This document shows positions 10,717-22,795 of a stretch of DNA of 64,000 bases, one piece after another. The notes below the pieces were generated by a model. The model was not told the DNA's origin. It searched no databases and saw only the letters and a list, made by a program, of their open reading frames with translations. How positions within the stretch are numbered: the stretch's first letter is position 1; each line of letters opens with the position of its first letter. Location: assembly GCA_032191485.1 (NCBI GenBank), contig JAVDOI010000009.1, forward strand, positions 25,195,843 through 25,259,842, read 5' to 3'. Both the position numbers and the translations under genes were made by a program. The DNA comes from Leptoclinus maculatus. Its lineage: Eukaryota > Chordata > Actinopteri > Perciformes > Stichaeidae.

Positions 10717-12420
10717 CAGTGGTGAAGGAAGTATTTACATCTTTTACAAGTGAAAGTTCTGCATTCAAATATTTACTTGAAAGTACAAAAGGATTAACAT
10801 CATCAAGGGGTCAAGGTTAATTTCTAAATAATATATTGTATTATAATTATTGATGCATTAATGTGTTCACCACTTTAATGATGAAGTATCTTAAAACCTG
10901 CATTCTCTCTAATGTCCATCAGGGAGCGGCGACTCTGGTTGTGTAGAAGTCTATGAGAAAATGACTCTACTTCTCTCTTGATTTATTACCTCAGTACACA
11001 TTGTAAACATGAGTTTATGGTCTCAGAGTGAAATGGACCATAAAGCAAGCTAGGTCTATAATACAATTATTAAACTGTTAAGTGAAATATAACCGAAAGT
11101 TTGAATCTACTTTCAATAAATATTGTTATTAAACAGTTTCATTGATATTGCAAACGATATTGCATATTGTTGATTCATAATTCATATTCAGGATCCTCTT
11201 CTCTTCTGAGAAGAAGTGCTTTAAAGTTTTGATCTATTCCTGCTTTCGTCGCTGTGCCTTCAAACTTGTTTGATGTTTTGATGTTTAACTCTTTACTTCC
11301 CTGTGATGTGTCTTCTCTCTATTACTCTCACACATACCAAAGAAAAAAAAGTTTTTTTTGTTTATTTATAGTTTTTATAGTTCATGATTTGTTGTTTTAC
11401 CAAAAAAAAAAAATTAAAACCATAATGGAGATGGGATTGCCGTAAGCTTTTTTTGGTGTCTCAAACTACTTAACATCATCACACTGTCAATTAAATCATA
11501 ACAGATTTATTGAATAAACTCATGTTCATGTGACCGTGGTGTAGTTCCTTTATAGCCTAACGTTAGCTCTTTACTTGTGGTGATTGCTTCCACACTTCAT
11601 AAATCATACAAGTGGTGTTCATTTGTGAATATTATCTTCTATTATTATCTGAACAAAAGGTGCAATAATCAAAACAAATTTTGTTGAGGGAATCAGTATG
11701 ATGCTAACTTCCTGGGTTGGCCTCTTAGACTGTATATAAGAAGTAGACATACTAACCATGATGCCACCCATTGGTTTTGTGGCCGTATTGAGGCCTCGAG
11801 TTGGCATTTTGGTTGTCGCCATCTCCTTTTTTTTTGCAACCAGAAGTGACAGGGTGGAGCTAAGTACAGCCGCACGCTGAATAAGACATTTGTAGGCGTC
11901 CAAAATGTTAACTTTCATAAAGTGAAAACACACTGTGAAAGGGTTAGACCAGACCAGACAACATCGGGGTAGCAACCTGTCAATCACAAGGTAGCCCCGC
12001 CCTAAAGCATACTCTGCTTTATGGTCTATTTTACTCTAAATGGACCATGATTTACTAAATGAACATCATGCTGTATTGAAGACTTGAAACTAGAGATTGA
12101 GACCATAAACTCATGTTTACAATGTTTACTGAGGTAATAAATCAAGTGAGAAGTAGAGTCATTTTCTCATAGACTTCTATACAACCAGAGGAGTCGCCCC
12201 CTGATGGTCAGTAGAGAGAATGCAGCTTTAAGACATTTTGTTCACCTACAAAAATCCATCATCGTTGCAGCAATCTATTGTCCCGGTCTAAAGTCAAACT
12301 GATCTCAAACTTTTGAAGGTGTATCATGAGGTGACAGTCGATGTGACTCTGAACCTCCACACATTCAGCTCTGTCCTCTGATGTCATGAGTCTGATTGTG
12401 GTTTGTGGTTTCTCTTACAG
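10717..12420. repeat. MITE fragment and inverted dispersed-repeat copies
   Basis: A CAGTGGTGAAGGAAGTATTT start at 10717 marks a piece of the CAGTGG MITE family. Bases about 10890-11045 and 12055-12235 are inverted copies of one repeat (TAGAAGTCTATGAGAAAATG and its complement). The GCCCTAAAGCATACTCTGCT block at about 12000 recurs at 14880. A short frame at 11619-11987 lies within this repeated matter and has no recognised domain. Confidence 0.5.
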
Positions 12421-14211
12421 TGATTCAGGGTCAGAATGTCTGGAGAGTGACGTACACTTCTACTCAGATCTGTGCCTTAAAAGGATCAACAGTGAACATC
12501 ACTTGCAGCTACACACACCCATCCAAAATAACTGACGGTGACACAAGAGTTGAGAGAGCATTCTGGTTTACTAAAACGCAGGATGAAGAACCGTTGGATC
12601 TGAGAACAGACCCGGAGTACGCAGGTTGAGTGCAGTACAGTTATCATAACAACGACTGCACTCTGAGGATCGGCGACCTGAGAGAGAGTGACTCGGCTGT
12701 GTACAAGTTCAGGTTCATAACAAACCAACCGGACTGGAAATACACCGGTGAACCTGGAGTCACTCTGTCCTTCACAGGTAACACTTTTTGTTCGTGTAAG
12801 TCAGCTCCAAATGCTCAACATTTAGGAAACACTGCTGGTGTCTCCGATGACGGGAAGTAGTTCATGTTTTTTTGTTTCTTTACAAATCCAGGTTTCCAGT
12901 TGCAGATCAGCATATCAAAATCATGTCGTATTTGAGAGTGTACATCGGCTGATCTTAAGTGTCACAGCAGTTGTCGTCTAACTTATCCAACTTCCTACAG
13001 CTGGTAGGAGAACGGAGTGAAGATAAACAGAGAAGAGGAATCTTTTAATCAATACTTTTGTCCTAAAGACAGCTATTCCTGCGCTGCGAGAGGATATGAG
13101 GCGTTCCCGTCTCCATCAGTGTGTGAGTTTCCTCCACGAACTTCCACTCACATGACACTGTGTAGCTACAAGCTTTCATGTGTGTTTACATGGGCGACAT
13201 CGTGCACAGCGATGCAAATACTGCAGTAAAGAGGTTTTTTTGGTTTCTATAATAATAATCAAAAATGTTTCATTTTTTCAGGTGTTGGTGATCAGACCTG
13301 CAACAGAGTGACGTACGCTGACAGAAGCATTGACCTGAGAGAGAGCGATTCAGCCGAATATCACTTCAAATTCAACACAGCCAGCTTTGAATGGAGGAGC
13401 AGTTTACTTGCTACAACTCTGACCGTCACAGGTACAGATGAACACAAGCTGATGGTGCAGTTAATGTAGCAGGATTGTCAGTATTCATCACAACGATTGT
13501 GTGCTTTCTGATTAAAGGTAGGGTTGGTGATCTTCTTTAAAACCATTTTTTCGTTATATTTGCTAAAATAATCACTACATCCCGACAGTGATCAATGAAT
13601 AAAATGCTCTGACAACATGGCCGTCCTGTAACGTAATTCCCCAATTTAAAGTGAAAATAACTGCAAACTTAAATGTTTAAGCTTTAAACTAAATAATATG
13701 ACTGTTCTGTCATGAAGCACATTGACATATTGACATTTCTTACCAAATTTATAAAAACATTTGCATTTCAACATGGCTCAAAACACCTTCTACTGTTTAA
13801 GGCCAGTTCTGAGATAGAGTCGACCATTTGAGACTAATCTACGTCATGAAATAAAAACACGTCAACGCCCTCTAATCTGACCCCCCCTCCTCACCTCTAC
13901 CCTCAGCGTCTCTCATTTTTCAAGATTCAAATGTACATGAGAAAGTGGTAGATTGTGCATGGTGTCATTTCATATCACATTTGCTGTTCCTTGTTCACAG
14001 ATCCAGATTTACAGTTGCAGGTGATCTGGTCTACTACTGGTCCAAAGCTGATTTGTCACAGCAGCTGTCTTCTTTCTGGCCGTTCGTCCTTCGCTTGGTA
14101 CCAGAATGAAACAAAAAAGATTCGGGATGAAACATATGCTTCTTACTGAGGATACTTTGATCCCATCGACAGTTATTCCTGTTCTTACCAGAGCTACCGC
14201 TCCCCTCCAGT
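12421..14211 (+). pseudogene. Decayed CD22-like immunoglobulin receptor gene fragment
   Basis: Four Ig-like exon remnants lie in order. Bases 12421-12777 are a V-set domain (VTYTSTQICALKGSTVNITC, then TLRIGDLRESDSAVYKF) between TTCTCTTACAG and CACAG|GTAACA. Bases about 13000-13122 are a C2-like tail (DSYSCAARGYEAFPSPSV). Bases 13282-13431 are a second partial V-set (DLRESDSAEYHFKF). Bases 14001-14211 are a C2-like domain (LICHSSCLLSGRSSFAWYQN, then DSYSCSYQ). Stops interrupt the first (TGA at 12627) and the last (TGA at 14147), and the second has several. Fish CD22/sialoadhesin-like genes have this alternation of V-set and C2 domains. No signal peptide, transmembrane or cytoplasmic exon is seen, so it is a truncated, inactive copy. 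Confidence 0.75.
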
Positions 14212-14213
14212 GT

Positions 14214-15296
14214 GAGTTTACTCCACTCTTGTAATGGTAAAATATGTATCAGCATCATGGAAAGTTTGGATAGCATGGTGTGACATCTTAGCTAAATGGG
14301 GAAGTACAAGCAGGCCATGCAGACATAGATGTCAGCACATAATAACCTATTTCCCTTTTCTGCAAAAACAATCACATGCTCTGCTTTTCGGAAAGACAGT
14401 TTGAAACAGGAACATTGAAACCGCAACTGACTCACAGTTGGGCGCACCTGCATGAACCAGATGAAACCAGATACCTCTGTATGTATAAAAGGATGTTGAA
14501 TGTTGCACTTCGTTGAAGCTTACACCACAGACTACTGAATATGTATCTGTTGTGCATTTTTCCCTTGCAAGCGAATAAACAGACAAAGACAACTTTGAAT
14601 CTTTTGAAGACTTTATTATTGATTTGTGAACAAAACTCTCTTCTCCCGATTAACATAGAAATCTTCCACAACACACTCTCACTAACATAATGTCCTCAGG
14701 TGGAAACTTTAAAGCTGCTATAATCAATAGTTGTTTTTACAGAAACAACCTCTTGTATGTGATGTGACACGTGTTAGCTTGTGTGTTTTTTGCAACCGAT
14801 GAACAGAAGTTACCATATTTGGAATGAGGAGGAGTGACAGAGACGCCTCTGGTAGAGACCTGTCAATCACAGAAAGCCCCGCCCTAAAGCATACTCTGCT
14901 TTATGGTCTATTTGACTCTAAATGGACCATAATTCACTAAATGAACATCAGGCGATGATATCAGTCTTGTGTGTCTTGTTGTAGTCCCTATTTCTCCAGA
15001 CCATCATTTTTGCTTTGTAAAAGAAAACAGCCCAAACAGATTAAATTATCCGGACCCTAAACCCACGCAGGACGGTATGCTTCGTAATTAACGGACAATG
15101 CATATGGTCAAAATCAATGTAATTAACACAATAACAAGAGCGAACTCACAAGAACCAGACACATATATTTACAACAAAGCATGACAAAACAATCCAGCAA
15201 AACTCACACTAAAGAGCAAGGGCCTGTCACGGGGCATGGTGAAGGACTCAAGTGCAGACCAGGCAGAGTAGCGTGCAAACGAATATTTATTTAACA
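14214..15296. other. Intergenic repeat-rich stretch
   Basis: I see no gene. About 14850-14960 repeats the 11980-12060 sequence. Bases about 15215-15296 resemble the edge of another dispersed element (CAAGTGCAGACCAGGCAGAG) but no coding is visible. Confidence 0.4.
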
Positions 15297-15760
15297 AACA
15301 ACACAGGAAACTCACAGGACATAACACTGGAGAGTCAGTTGAGCACGTGGTGGTGAGTTGTAGTGAGTATGAGATGCAGAGAGAGACAATGAGGAGAAAT
15401 CTGAGGGAATTGGGGGTGCATGAATGCACACTGAAAGGAGTGCTGAGCATGGGTGAGAGAGCACAGGTTAGGGTCCTGTTGGCTTTCTTAAAGAACACAG
15501 GGGTTTTTTATAGGGTATGATTGAAAGGCAGGGATAAGGTACAAGGGTGATAGTTAGAGTACTTGTTTGTTTGTTTTTGTTTGTTTATTTTTTTATTTTA
15601 TTATTTGTTTTGTTTGATTTGTTTTGTTCTGTTTTGTTTTGGCGTAAAGAGTGTACGTTTATTGTTTGATCCACACTCCGGAGCAGAAGGTGGCGGTAAT
15701 GCACCAATAAGATGGATGCCAACCGCCGTAAAACCAGAAGAAGAAGAAGAACACGAGCCT
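15297..15760 (+). mobile_element. LINE-A, 3' end copy 1
   Basis: The plus strand encodes the C-terminus of an RNase H-bearing LINE, read as VVVSCSEYEMQRETMRR followed by LGVHECTLKGVLSMGE. Then come a T-rich stretch and a 3' end with GATGGATGCCAACCGCCGT and an (AGA)n tail near 15735-15760. Sister copies at 22796 and 34425 share HECTLKGVL. It ends ~315 bp upstream of exon 1 of ZNF-B, in the same orientation. Confidence 0.7.
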
Positions 15761-16073
15761 CTATACGCGCCTCAGAAAAATCTTCCTGATTACCCGACAC
15801 ACGCTTCGAATTGTCGACACGGAAGAAACCATGGGAACCTTAACTATCAGAGTTTAATGGAGAGGAAACGGTGTTTTTGACGGAGTTTGTGTGGAGAGAA
15901 AGTTTGTGTCGTTGGTGGATTGTCTCCTGGTGTCCTACGGAGCTAATGAAGTTAGCATGCTACCAGGAAGTAGATGGACCCGAACATGACCTAGGAACAC
16001 AGCGCAGCTCAGAGTGAGCAAACCTTTTTTAACGGAGTTTGTCTGGAGGACACGTTTCTGTGGTTTAGTGAAA

Positions 16074-19000
16074 ATGTCTAAAGTCAAAATGCTGAGATGT
16101 TTAGTTAACTAGTGACTAACTGCGGCTGCTGAAGAGATATTTGGTGTGTTTGAAAGAACGATGGCAGAGTACGAGGAGGAACGTTCTGCTTTAAAAGAGA
16201 TGAACGAGCGACAACGGAAACTACTGGACACTGTTTTCAACCCTCAGCTGCGGTTACACAGAGCAGGTTGGTTCACTTTATTTCTTCTGTTCATGCTCCG
16301 GCTGATAACGTTTCTATGTAGTTTGGAGTGAGACTCGGTTGATTCAATTAATCTTTTTCTTCTTCTTCTGATCTGTTCTCTCAGCTTCTAGATGACAGAA
16401 AATATTTACACTTAAAGTAAAGTTTGTTCTCTTTGATAACACCACGTGGGGTTTGCAGCTTGTTGAATTCTAAAATGATTCATATGTTCATGGTCACATA
16501 AGAGTTTATTTAAATATTATATTATCTGGGTCCATTGATAGATACACTGGAAAGCAGTGGCGGGCCGTGCATTTTATACCCGGGCCTTCAGTGCTGTCCT
16601 ACTACACTTGAACCACCTCCTAATAACCTCATTATGACGCCACAGCTACGGGTTATTATTTGTTTTGTGTAAAAGCCGCATATTCACATAACACTGCAAC
16701 ATTTGACAAGTGAAATAAAATGTTACATGAAGCTCAACACCTACAAAACACGAACTGCAAAGTACAGATACATGAATACGTGCTTGACGAGACGCTGCAT
16801 CATTAACTGAAAATGCATATACTCAAAATCAATGTCATTAAAAACTCTGTCTGGATAAAGGTGGAGGCCTAAACAGACGTGAAGGGAGAACAGTACAGCT
16901 TCCCGCTGTCACAGTATTTTAAATACATTGATATGGCAGAGTATGCTAAATGCAGCCTCTGCTCCAAGAGATGAACTACAGCAACAAGGGCTCACGTGCC
17001 CTCTCATCACACTGCCAGACACTGTTCACTGTAATGACCACAGCCAGTGGACTAACAGTCCCAACAGTCCCATGTGCAGTTGCTCTCAAGGGCCCTGAAG
17101 TAATGAGAGAGAGAGGGTTAAGGTGCCTGTATCTTCATTTCAGCGGGTTACTAATGCAGAGGTGTGTATAGATCACAGCTATTATTTTACTCTTGATAAG
17201 CTACCTTAGCCAGAGTAGATTATCATTTTAATTTAAATAATTGAACTGGATTGAATTCATATTAATTGCAAATGGAAGATAGGCCACAATTCTAACAGCT
17301 TTACAGTAACAGTGGAAGTTAATATGAAGCCATACAGTAACAGTGAAAGTTAATATGAAGCCATACAGTAACAGTGGAAGTTAATATGAAGCCATACAGT
17401 AACAGTAGAAGTTAATATGAAGCCATACAGTAACAGGGTTCAATGAAAACTAATCACTTTATTTTGTACAGGCGATGGTTCTCACTACTCTTGCTATTAG
17501 TGGTGTCACGGATCGATCTAGGTGCTAGTGCTAGGTGCTAGTGCTAGGTTATATATAGTGTCCCTGCAGCCTTTCCATGGAGATAAAACTATGAAAAACC
17601 TGTCAAACTAATCCTGAAAACCCCCATAACCGTAGCTCCCATTGCTCCGATATTAATACTGGAGAGGAAGGATGACTTGAAGAACAGATCATGTGAAAAT
17701 TGTGTCTGTAGTGTAAATGTTCCACAGAACATGGTACCCCATTTCTAGATTTCCTCTCAATTAAAGGCTTTTGTGCCAGATGTGTAAATCTGTTGGATTC
17801 CACAGTCATTTGTCTACGACAAGGACATGATTAGCTACTTTTCCATCCAAAAATGATGCACGAAGAGTGAAAATTGTGGAGTCAGTGGCAAAAGACAAAT
17901 ATTTTTTTCACAAGATTCTGAAGCTCCTCTTCACTCTAGCGGTGACATCATGCACTCTAAGCTGTGCAATACACACCCATTATGAAGTCAGAAAATGACT
18001 GAAAAAATCATAAAAGTTCAAATGTGACAGTTCAAAAAGTTGAAAAGATATCAAAAAGATTATAACATACAATAATAGCTCAGGGTTTTAGTTAAAGTTG
18101 AAATGTTGTCTGTAGCTGAAAGTATGAGGAAGTAGAAGGATTTTAAGGTTTAAGAGGATTTGAAAATTGTCTCCATAGAGATGGATAGATAGATAGATGT
18201 AAACTTTATTCATCCCCAGGGGGAAATTTGTTTGTAGCAGCAACAAATTACAGAGTAAAATAAAATATGAAGTATGGAAATGCACAATATATACAGTACA
18301 ATAAAATAACAGCAGATATTGAATTTGAAGAAATGGAATAACAAAAGAAATGTAATTAAATTAAAATTAAAAAATGCATAGTATATACAATGAATTAGAA
18401 TGGTATAAAATTAACAACTAGGTAAACTAAACAGTAGTGCAAGGATCACCAACAACAAGCAACAACCATGTAGCGTTGTTGTAGTCATTTGAAGGATGAT
18501 GATCTGGCCAGAGGTGATTTATTAAACAGTGATATAGCAGAGGGCAGGAATGTTCTCCTGTATCTTTCCTTGTGACAGCGGAGCTGGATCAGTCTGTTGG
18601 AGAAAGTGCTCCGCTGTCCCTGCAGTAGGTGGTGGAGAGGGTGGTCCGGGTTATCCAATATGGATCATAGTTTCTTCAGTGTCCTCCTCTACACCACCTG
18701 TTCCAGATTGTCTTGTTTGCAGCCAATGATGGAGTCGGCCTTCTTAACTAGTTTATTAAGTCTGTTGGTGTCTCCGGCTCCAATGCTGCTCCCCCAGCAG
18801 ACTACGGAGAAGTAAAGTGCACTGGCCACAACAGTGATCCCATTCAAAAGATGCTGAAGCAGCATTCCAACAATTAAACAATCATACAACATAGATAGAC
18901 CTTGTTATCATGACACATACAGACCTATGTAGATATACATGTGTTCGGATCTGGCAGGGGCGGGTTTGGTTACTGGAAAGTATTTGCAAATAAATTATTA

Positions 19001-21371
19001 ACATCAATAGGTTTATTTCAAGTATATCAATAATAACAGGGACCACTCTGGGATCAGGAACCAGGGGGTGGGGGTGTTCAACCTTGACCTATAGGTTCCT
19101 GAGAGCAGTCTCTAGACGAAGTTTATTAGTTCAGATTGTGTCATTGTTGTTATTGTCACATTTCAGTTTCATCATCTTTACGTGGATGTTCTCTACGGCT
19201 GACTACCACGGTGGAGTGCTATTGGTTCAGAAACGGAGCGCACCGATGATGCACGTCCACGGTTACGTTGTGGCTGCTTCTGAAGGTTCTATCCACTGTT
19301 TCTACGGTGGCAGGTTTACGTACATTAGTCAACTATAACTGCCCACATGATCAAATCTCAGCCGGACTTTATGGAGGATGCAGGTTCATTGAATACTTCT
19401 TAACAATGTTTGGTAGTGACACACTTTTTTGCAATGTAAACTATTGATGACCTCATTGCTGCTGGTGCGTTGTGTCTTTACAATTTGTGTCGGCATGTCT
19501 GTTTGGTAACTGTGCACAGGGCGTGTAAGAGGGAATGATGGCAGGAAAACAAAGTGTATCTACAGGAGACTATTTGCTCAATACTAATATTTCTTTGTAA
19601 CATCTCTGTGTGTGTTTACTGTTTTCCTGCAGATGTCCAGCAGCTGTTGGTGGTTAAAGAAGAGGTTCCCCCTGAGCAGCAGGAGTGGAGCTCCAGTCTG
19701 GACCAGCAGGACCCAGAACCCCCACACATTAAAGAGGAACAGGAGGACCCAGAGCCCCCACACATTAAAGAGGAACAGGAGGACCCAGAGCCCCCACACA
19801 TTAAAGAGGAACAGGAGGACCCAGAGCGCCCACACATTAAAGAGGAACAGGAGGACCCAGAGCCACCACACATTAAAGAGGAACAGGAGGACCCAGAGCG
19901 CCCACACATTAAAGAGGAACAGGAGGACCCAGAGCCCGCACACATTAAAGAGGAACAGGAGGACCCAGAGCCACCACACATTAAAGAGGAACAGGAGGAC
20001 CCAGAGGCCCCACACATTAAAGAGGAACAGGAGGACCCAGAACCCCCACACATTAAAGAGGAACAGGAAGACCCAGAGCCCCCACACATTAAAGATGAAC
20101 AGGAGGACCCAGAGCCCCCACACATTAAAGAGGAACAGGAGGACCCAGAGCCCCCACACATTAAAGAGGAACAGGAGGATCCAGAGCCCCCACACATTAA
20201 AGAGGAACAGGAGGACCCAGAGCCCGCACACATTAAAGAGGAACAGGAGGAACTCTGGACCAGTCAGGAGGGAGAGCAGCTTCAAGGTCTGGAGGAGGCT
20301 GATGTCAAGTTCTCATTCACTCCTGTGAAGAGTGAAGATGATGAAGAGGAAGCTCAGTCCTCACAGCTTCATCAAAGACAAACTGAACAGATGGAAACAG
20401 ATGCTGATGGAGAGGACTGTGGAGGACCAGAACCAGACAGGAACTCGGATCCAGATAGACATCCAGAACCAGATACTGATGACAAGACTGGAGACTCTTC
20501 TGACACTGACTGTGATGATTGGAAGGAGACCAGAGAACCTCAGTCAGGTTTAAATTATTTGAAACAGATGGAAACAGATGCTGATGGAGAGGACTGTGGA
20601 GGACCAGGACCAGAACCAGACAGGAACTCGGAACCAGATATACAGCCAGAACCAGATACTGATGAGAAGACTGGAGACACTGATGACAGTGATGATTGGA
20701 AGGAGACCAGAGAACCTCATTCAGGTTTAAATTACTTGAAACCTGATGAAGTCCATGTCAGTGATTCAAGATGTAGTGCTGGTGAGAAACTATTTACATG
20801 CTCTGAGTGTGGGAAAACAACTGGCACAAGTGGAAATCTGAAGACGCACATGAGAATCCACACAGGAGAGAAACCCTTCAGCTGCTCAGTTTGTAAGAAA
20901 TCTTTTAACCGGGGTTCACATTTAAAGAGACACCTGAGAATCCACACAGGAGAGAAATCTTTCAGCTGCTCAGTTTGTAAGAAATCTTTTAACCGGGGTT
21001 CAACTTTAAAGAGACACGTGAGAATCCACACAGGAGAGAAATCTTTCAGCTGCAAAGTTTGTAAGGAATCTTTTAACCAGCGTTCAAATTTACAGACACA
21101 CATGATAATCCACACAGGAGAGAACCCTCTCAGCTGCTCTGTCTGTAAGAAATGGTTTAACCATCGTTCACATGTACAGACACACATGAGAATCCACACA
21201 GGAGAGAAACCTTTCAGCTGCTCAGTTTGTAAGAAATCTTTTAACGATTGTTCAATTTTAAAGAGACACATGATAATCCACACAGGAGAGAAACCTTTCA
21301 GCTGCTCAGTTTGTAAGAAATCTTTTAACGATTGTTCACATTTAAAGAGACACATGAGAACCCACACATGA
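16074..21371 (+). CDS. ZNF-B: C2H2 zinc-finger protein with 15-unit acidic repeat
   Basis: Exon 1 (16074-16266) has the family ATG at 16074 but a TAG at 16110 (codon 13, Q in ZNF-A). An in-frame ATG at 16161 in strong context (A at -3, G at +4) starts [16 protein letters not shown]. Exon 2 is 19633-21371 (acceptor TTTTCCTGCAG; phase 1). From 16161 the product would be 614 aa. Exon 2 carries 15 units of [12 protein letters not shown] and two 59-residue acidic units. Seven C2H2 fingers follow, with linkers such as [16 protein letters not shown]. The frame ends at a TGA where the family has GGA of TGEK (21369). The remnant of the next finger follows to about 21462. The likely role is a nuclear sequence-specific DNA binder, probably a repressor. 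Whether translation starts at 16161 or fails is unknown. Confidence 0.7.
16553..17180 (+). mobile_element. hAT-type terminus and BED-finger relic in the ZNF-B intron
   Basis: CAGTGGCGGGCCGTGCATTT at 16554 is a hAT-like terminus. Its complement recurs at about 24690-24708 and 45770-45797. Downstream, near 16905-17060, frames read KYIDMAEYAKCSLCSK and, after a frameshift, EMNYSNKGSRALSSHCQ, a degenerate BED finger. An inverted homologous block lies at 39709-40010 in the ZNF-D intron. No intact transposase is present. Confidence 0.5.
17301..17437 (+). repeat. 31 bp minisatellite, about 4-5 units
   Basis: A 31 bp unit (CAGTAACAGTGGAAGTTAAT plus ATGAAGCCATA) is repeated in tandem with few differences. 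The same array, one or two units longer and in reverse complement, lies at 39453-39616 in the ZNF-D intron. Confidence 0.9.
17446..18179. other. ZNF-B intron, no gene seen
   Basis: AT-rich intronic sequence, with a short direct repeat (TAGGTGCTAGTGC) near 17520. No feature is recognised. Confidence 0.35.
18180..18892 (-). mobile_element. LINE 3'-end relic (jockey/L2-like)
   Basis: On the minus strand a frame reads VVCWGSSIGAGDTNRLNKLV, then KKADSIIGCKQ and, with interruptions, LRCHKERYRRTFLPSAIS. This is the conserved C-terminal tail of many fish non-LTR reverse transcriptases. It ends in a T-rich/GATA stretch near 18180, consistent with a 3' end. It is 5'-truncated and lies antisense in the ZNF-B intron. 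Confidence 0.7.
18893..19632. other. ZNF-B intron segment shared with ZNF-D
   Basis: Bases 19084-19338 hold an 84-codon open stretch with a hydrophobic core (SLLVQIVSLLLLSHFSFIIF). Its reverse-complement partner at 37996-38283 differs at only about two residues. ZNF-A and ZNF-C lack it. The similarity is explained by recent duplication, and I do not call a gene. Confidence 0.4.
19710..20249 (+). repeat. Coding 36 bp repeat, 15 units (ZNF-B)
   Basis: Fifteen exact-length 36 bp units encode [12 protein letters not shown]. Variation falls in the Pro/Arg/Ala positions (PERP, PEPA, PEAP), plus one IKDE. The I-K-x-E core is kept in all 15. Near-identity of neighbouring units points to recent expansion. 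Confidence 0.97.
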
Positions 21372-22077
21372 GAGAAAACTTTCAGCTGTTCAGTTTGTGA
21401 TTAAAGCACAACGCAGCTCTAAAGGTACACATGAAAACTCACACAGGAAAGAATCTCCTTTAGCCATTTTACCTAATCACCCCTCCGCATATCCCTTTGA
21501 GCAGTGGGCCCATAGGGCGGAGGCTCAATGTAGATTTTTCGGGTTGTTCCTGGTCGAACCATATGTCTCATGTCCCGGAAACCAGACCTTCACCAGCAAG
21601 CTCCACTCCAAGGTCTGGCTCCAGAAAGGGGCCCCAGTTTCCCTTTTTTCGGCCCAACTGCCACAACTCTTTTCAGATGGTGAGTGAATTCTTGGTCTGA
21701 GAACACAGTTCACAGGGTCACACACACGGCCCTAAACCACGTTAAGGTGATTTATTGGAAGGGTGTAACACATAAGACAGGTTGCTTTCTGTTAATATTA
21801 TAATGTTACCCAGCTTTATAGTGTTGTTTTTACCGTTAAAATACAAGTTTTGCTGATTTGCTGATGTAAATATCTTTTTGTGTAAAGTTATTTTGCATGT
21901 TTAGATCCAGAATTGCAGAAAAATACCAGAAAGCAATTAATGTGTTCATGCATTGACTTCTGCAAGTATGTGTTTTCCTTTGTGTAATGTTGTATTTTCT
22001 TTTGTCTCTGTTTACTCACCCAGTCCTATGCACCTTTTCTCTTTACCCACCAGGTGTCGCTGTTTTTCCTCTAGTAC
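21372..22077 (+). other. ZNF-B 3' flank with last-finger relic
   Basis: After the premature TGA, finger remnants continue ([15 protein letters not shown] ending with TAG near 21460). The shared 3' flank follows. The site near 21530 (GGCTCAATGTAGATTTTTC) is the empty target of the MITE found beside ZNF-A and ZNF-C. Bases about 21665-21860 hold an extra ~190 bp that the A and C copies lack. Confidence 0.6.
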
Positions 22078-22395
22078 AGTCAGGGCCATAAGTAGTTGGA
22101 CTATGACACAATTTTTCTAATTTTGCTTATTTACACAACTCCAATGGATTTGAAACTAATCAGTCAATATGTGGTTGAAGTGTAAACTTTCAGCTTTAAT
22201 TCAATGGATAAAACAAAAAAAATCACAATAACGTTTTAGGAATTACAGCCATTTCTACTTAATTAATGCGTTAACGTGTTATTATAGTGTTAACTTGCCC
22301 AGCACTAAAAAAAACATGCTCACTTGGGTTGAGATCAGGTGACTGACTTGGCCATTGCAGAATATTCCATTCCTTTGCCATAAGAAGCTCTTGGG
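22078..22395 (+). mobile_element. Tc1-like DNA transposon fragment
   Basis: The sequence starts at a TA with CAGTCAGGGCCATAAGTAGT, a familiar fish Tc1-like terminus. An internal part (GGAATTACAGCCATTTCTAC) and a short transposase-region piece (CTTGGCCATTGCAGAATATT) follow. The matching flank of ZNF-A and ZNF-C is uninterrupted here. The right terminal repeat is missing, so it is a deleted, dead copy. Confidence 0.6.
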
Positions 22396-22795
22396 TTGTT
22401 TACACAGTGTTGTTTTTATTGGTTTTGAGGAAATGTGTTGTTATGATTTAGGTTAGATGTTTTCCTGTTAATTTAATATCCCTTTTCTAGTAATGTGCAT
22501 CCTGAGCTTAGTACATTCTGTAATATCAAAAGAATGTATCTAAATGTCAAAAAACAAGAATGAAATCACACATTGTCATTTTACTTATTGCTGAGGGAGC
22601 AGAGGTGCAGAAAAAGATCAGAAGGCAGTTAATGGGTTGAATTGTTCTGCAGAAGTAAATAAATGTTGGAAAACAATCAATTGAGTTGTTTTTTTTTCCA
22701 TGTCCAACCCACACCCATTACATATGGAAAAGATGGAAGGTAACTTAAGATGGGAATAATTTATAGAGCCTTTTATTTTGTAGGTTACCCACCAA

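Noticed and set aside
19084..19338. Conserved 84-codon frame with a membrane-like segment in the ZNF-B intron and its ZNF-D partner
   Set aside because: High identity is expected from recent duplication of the whole intron segment; no start context or splice structure supports a gene.
19584..20285. Long minus-strand frame of 233 codons ([12 protein letters not shown] repeats) opposite the ZNF-B acidic array; similar ones opposite the other three arrays
   Set aside because: It is the antisense shadow of the 36 bp coding repeat; its periodicity and length follow the sense array exactly and it has no independent support.
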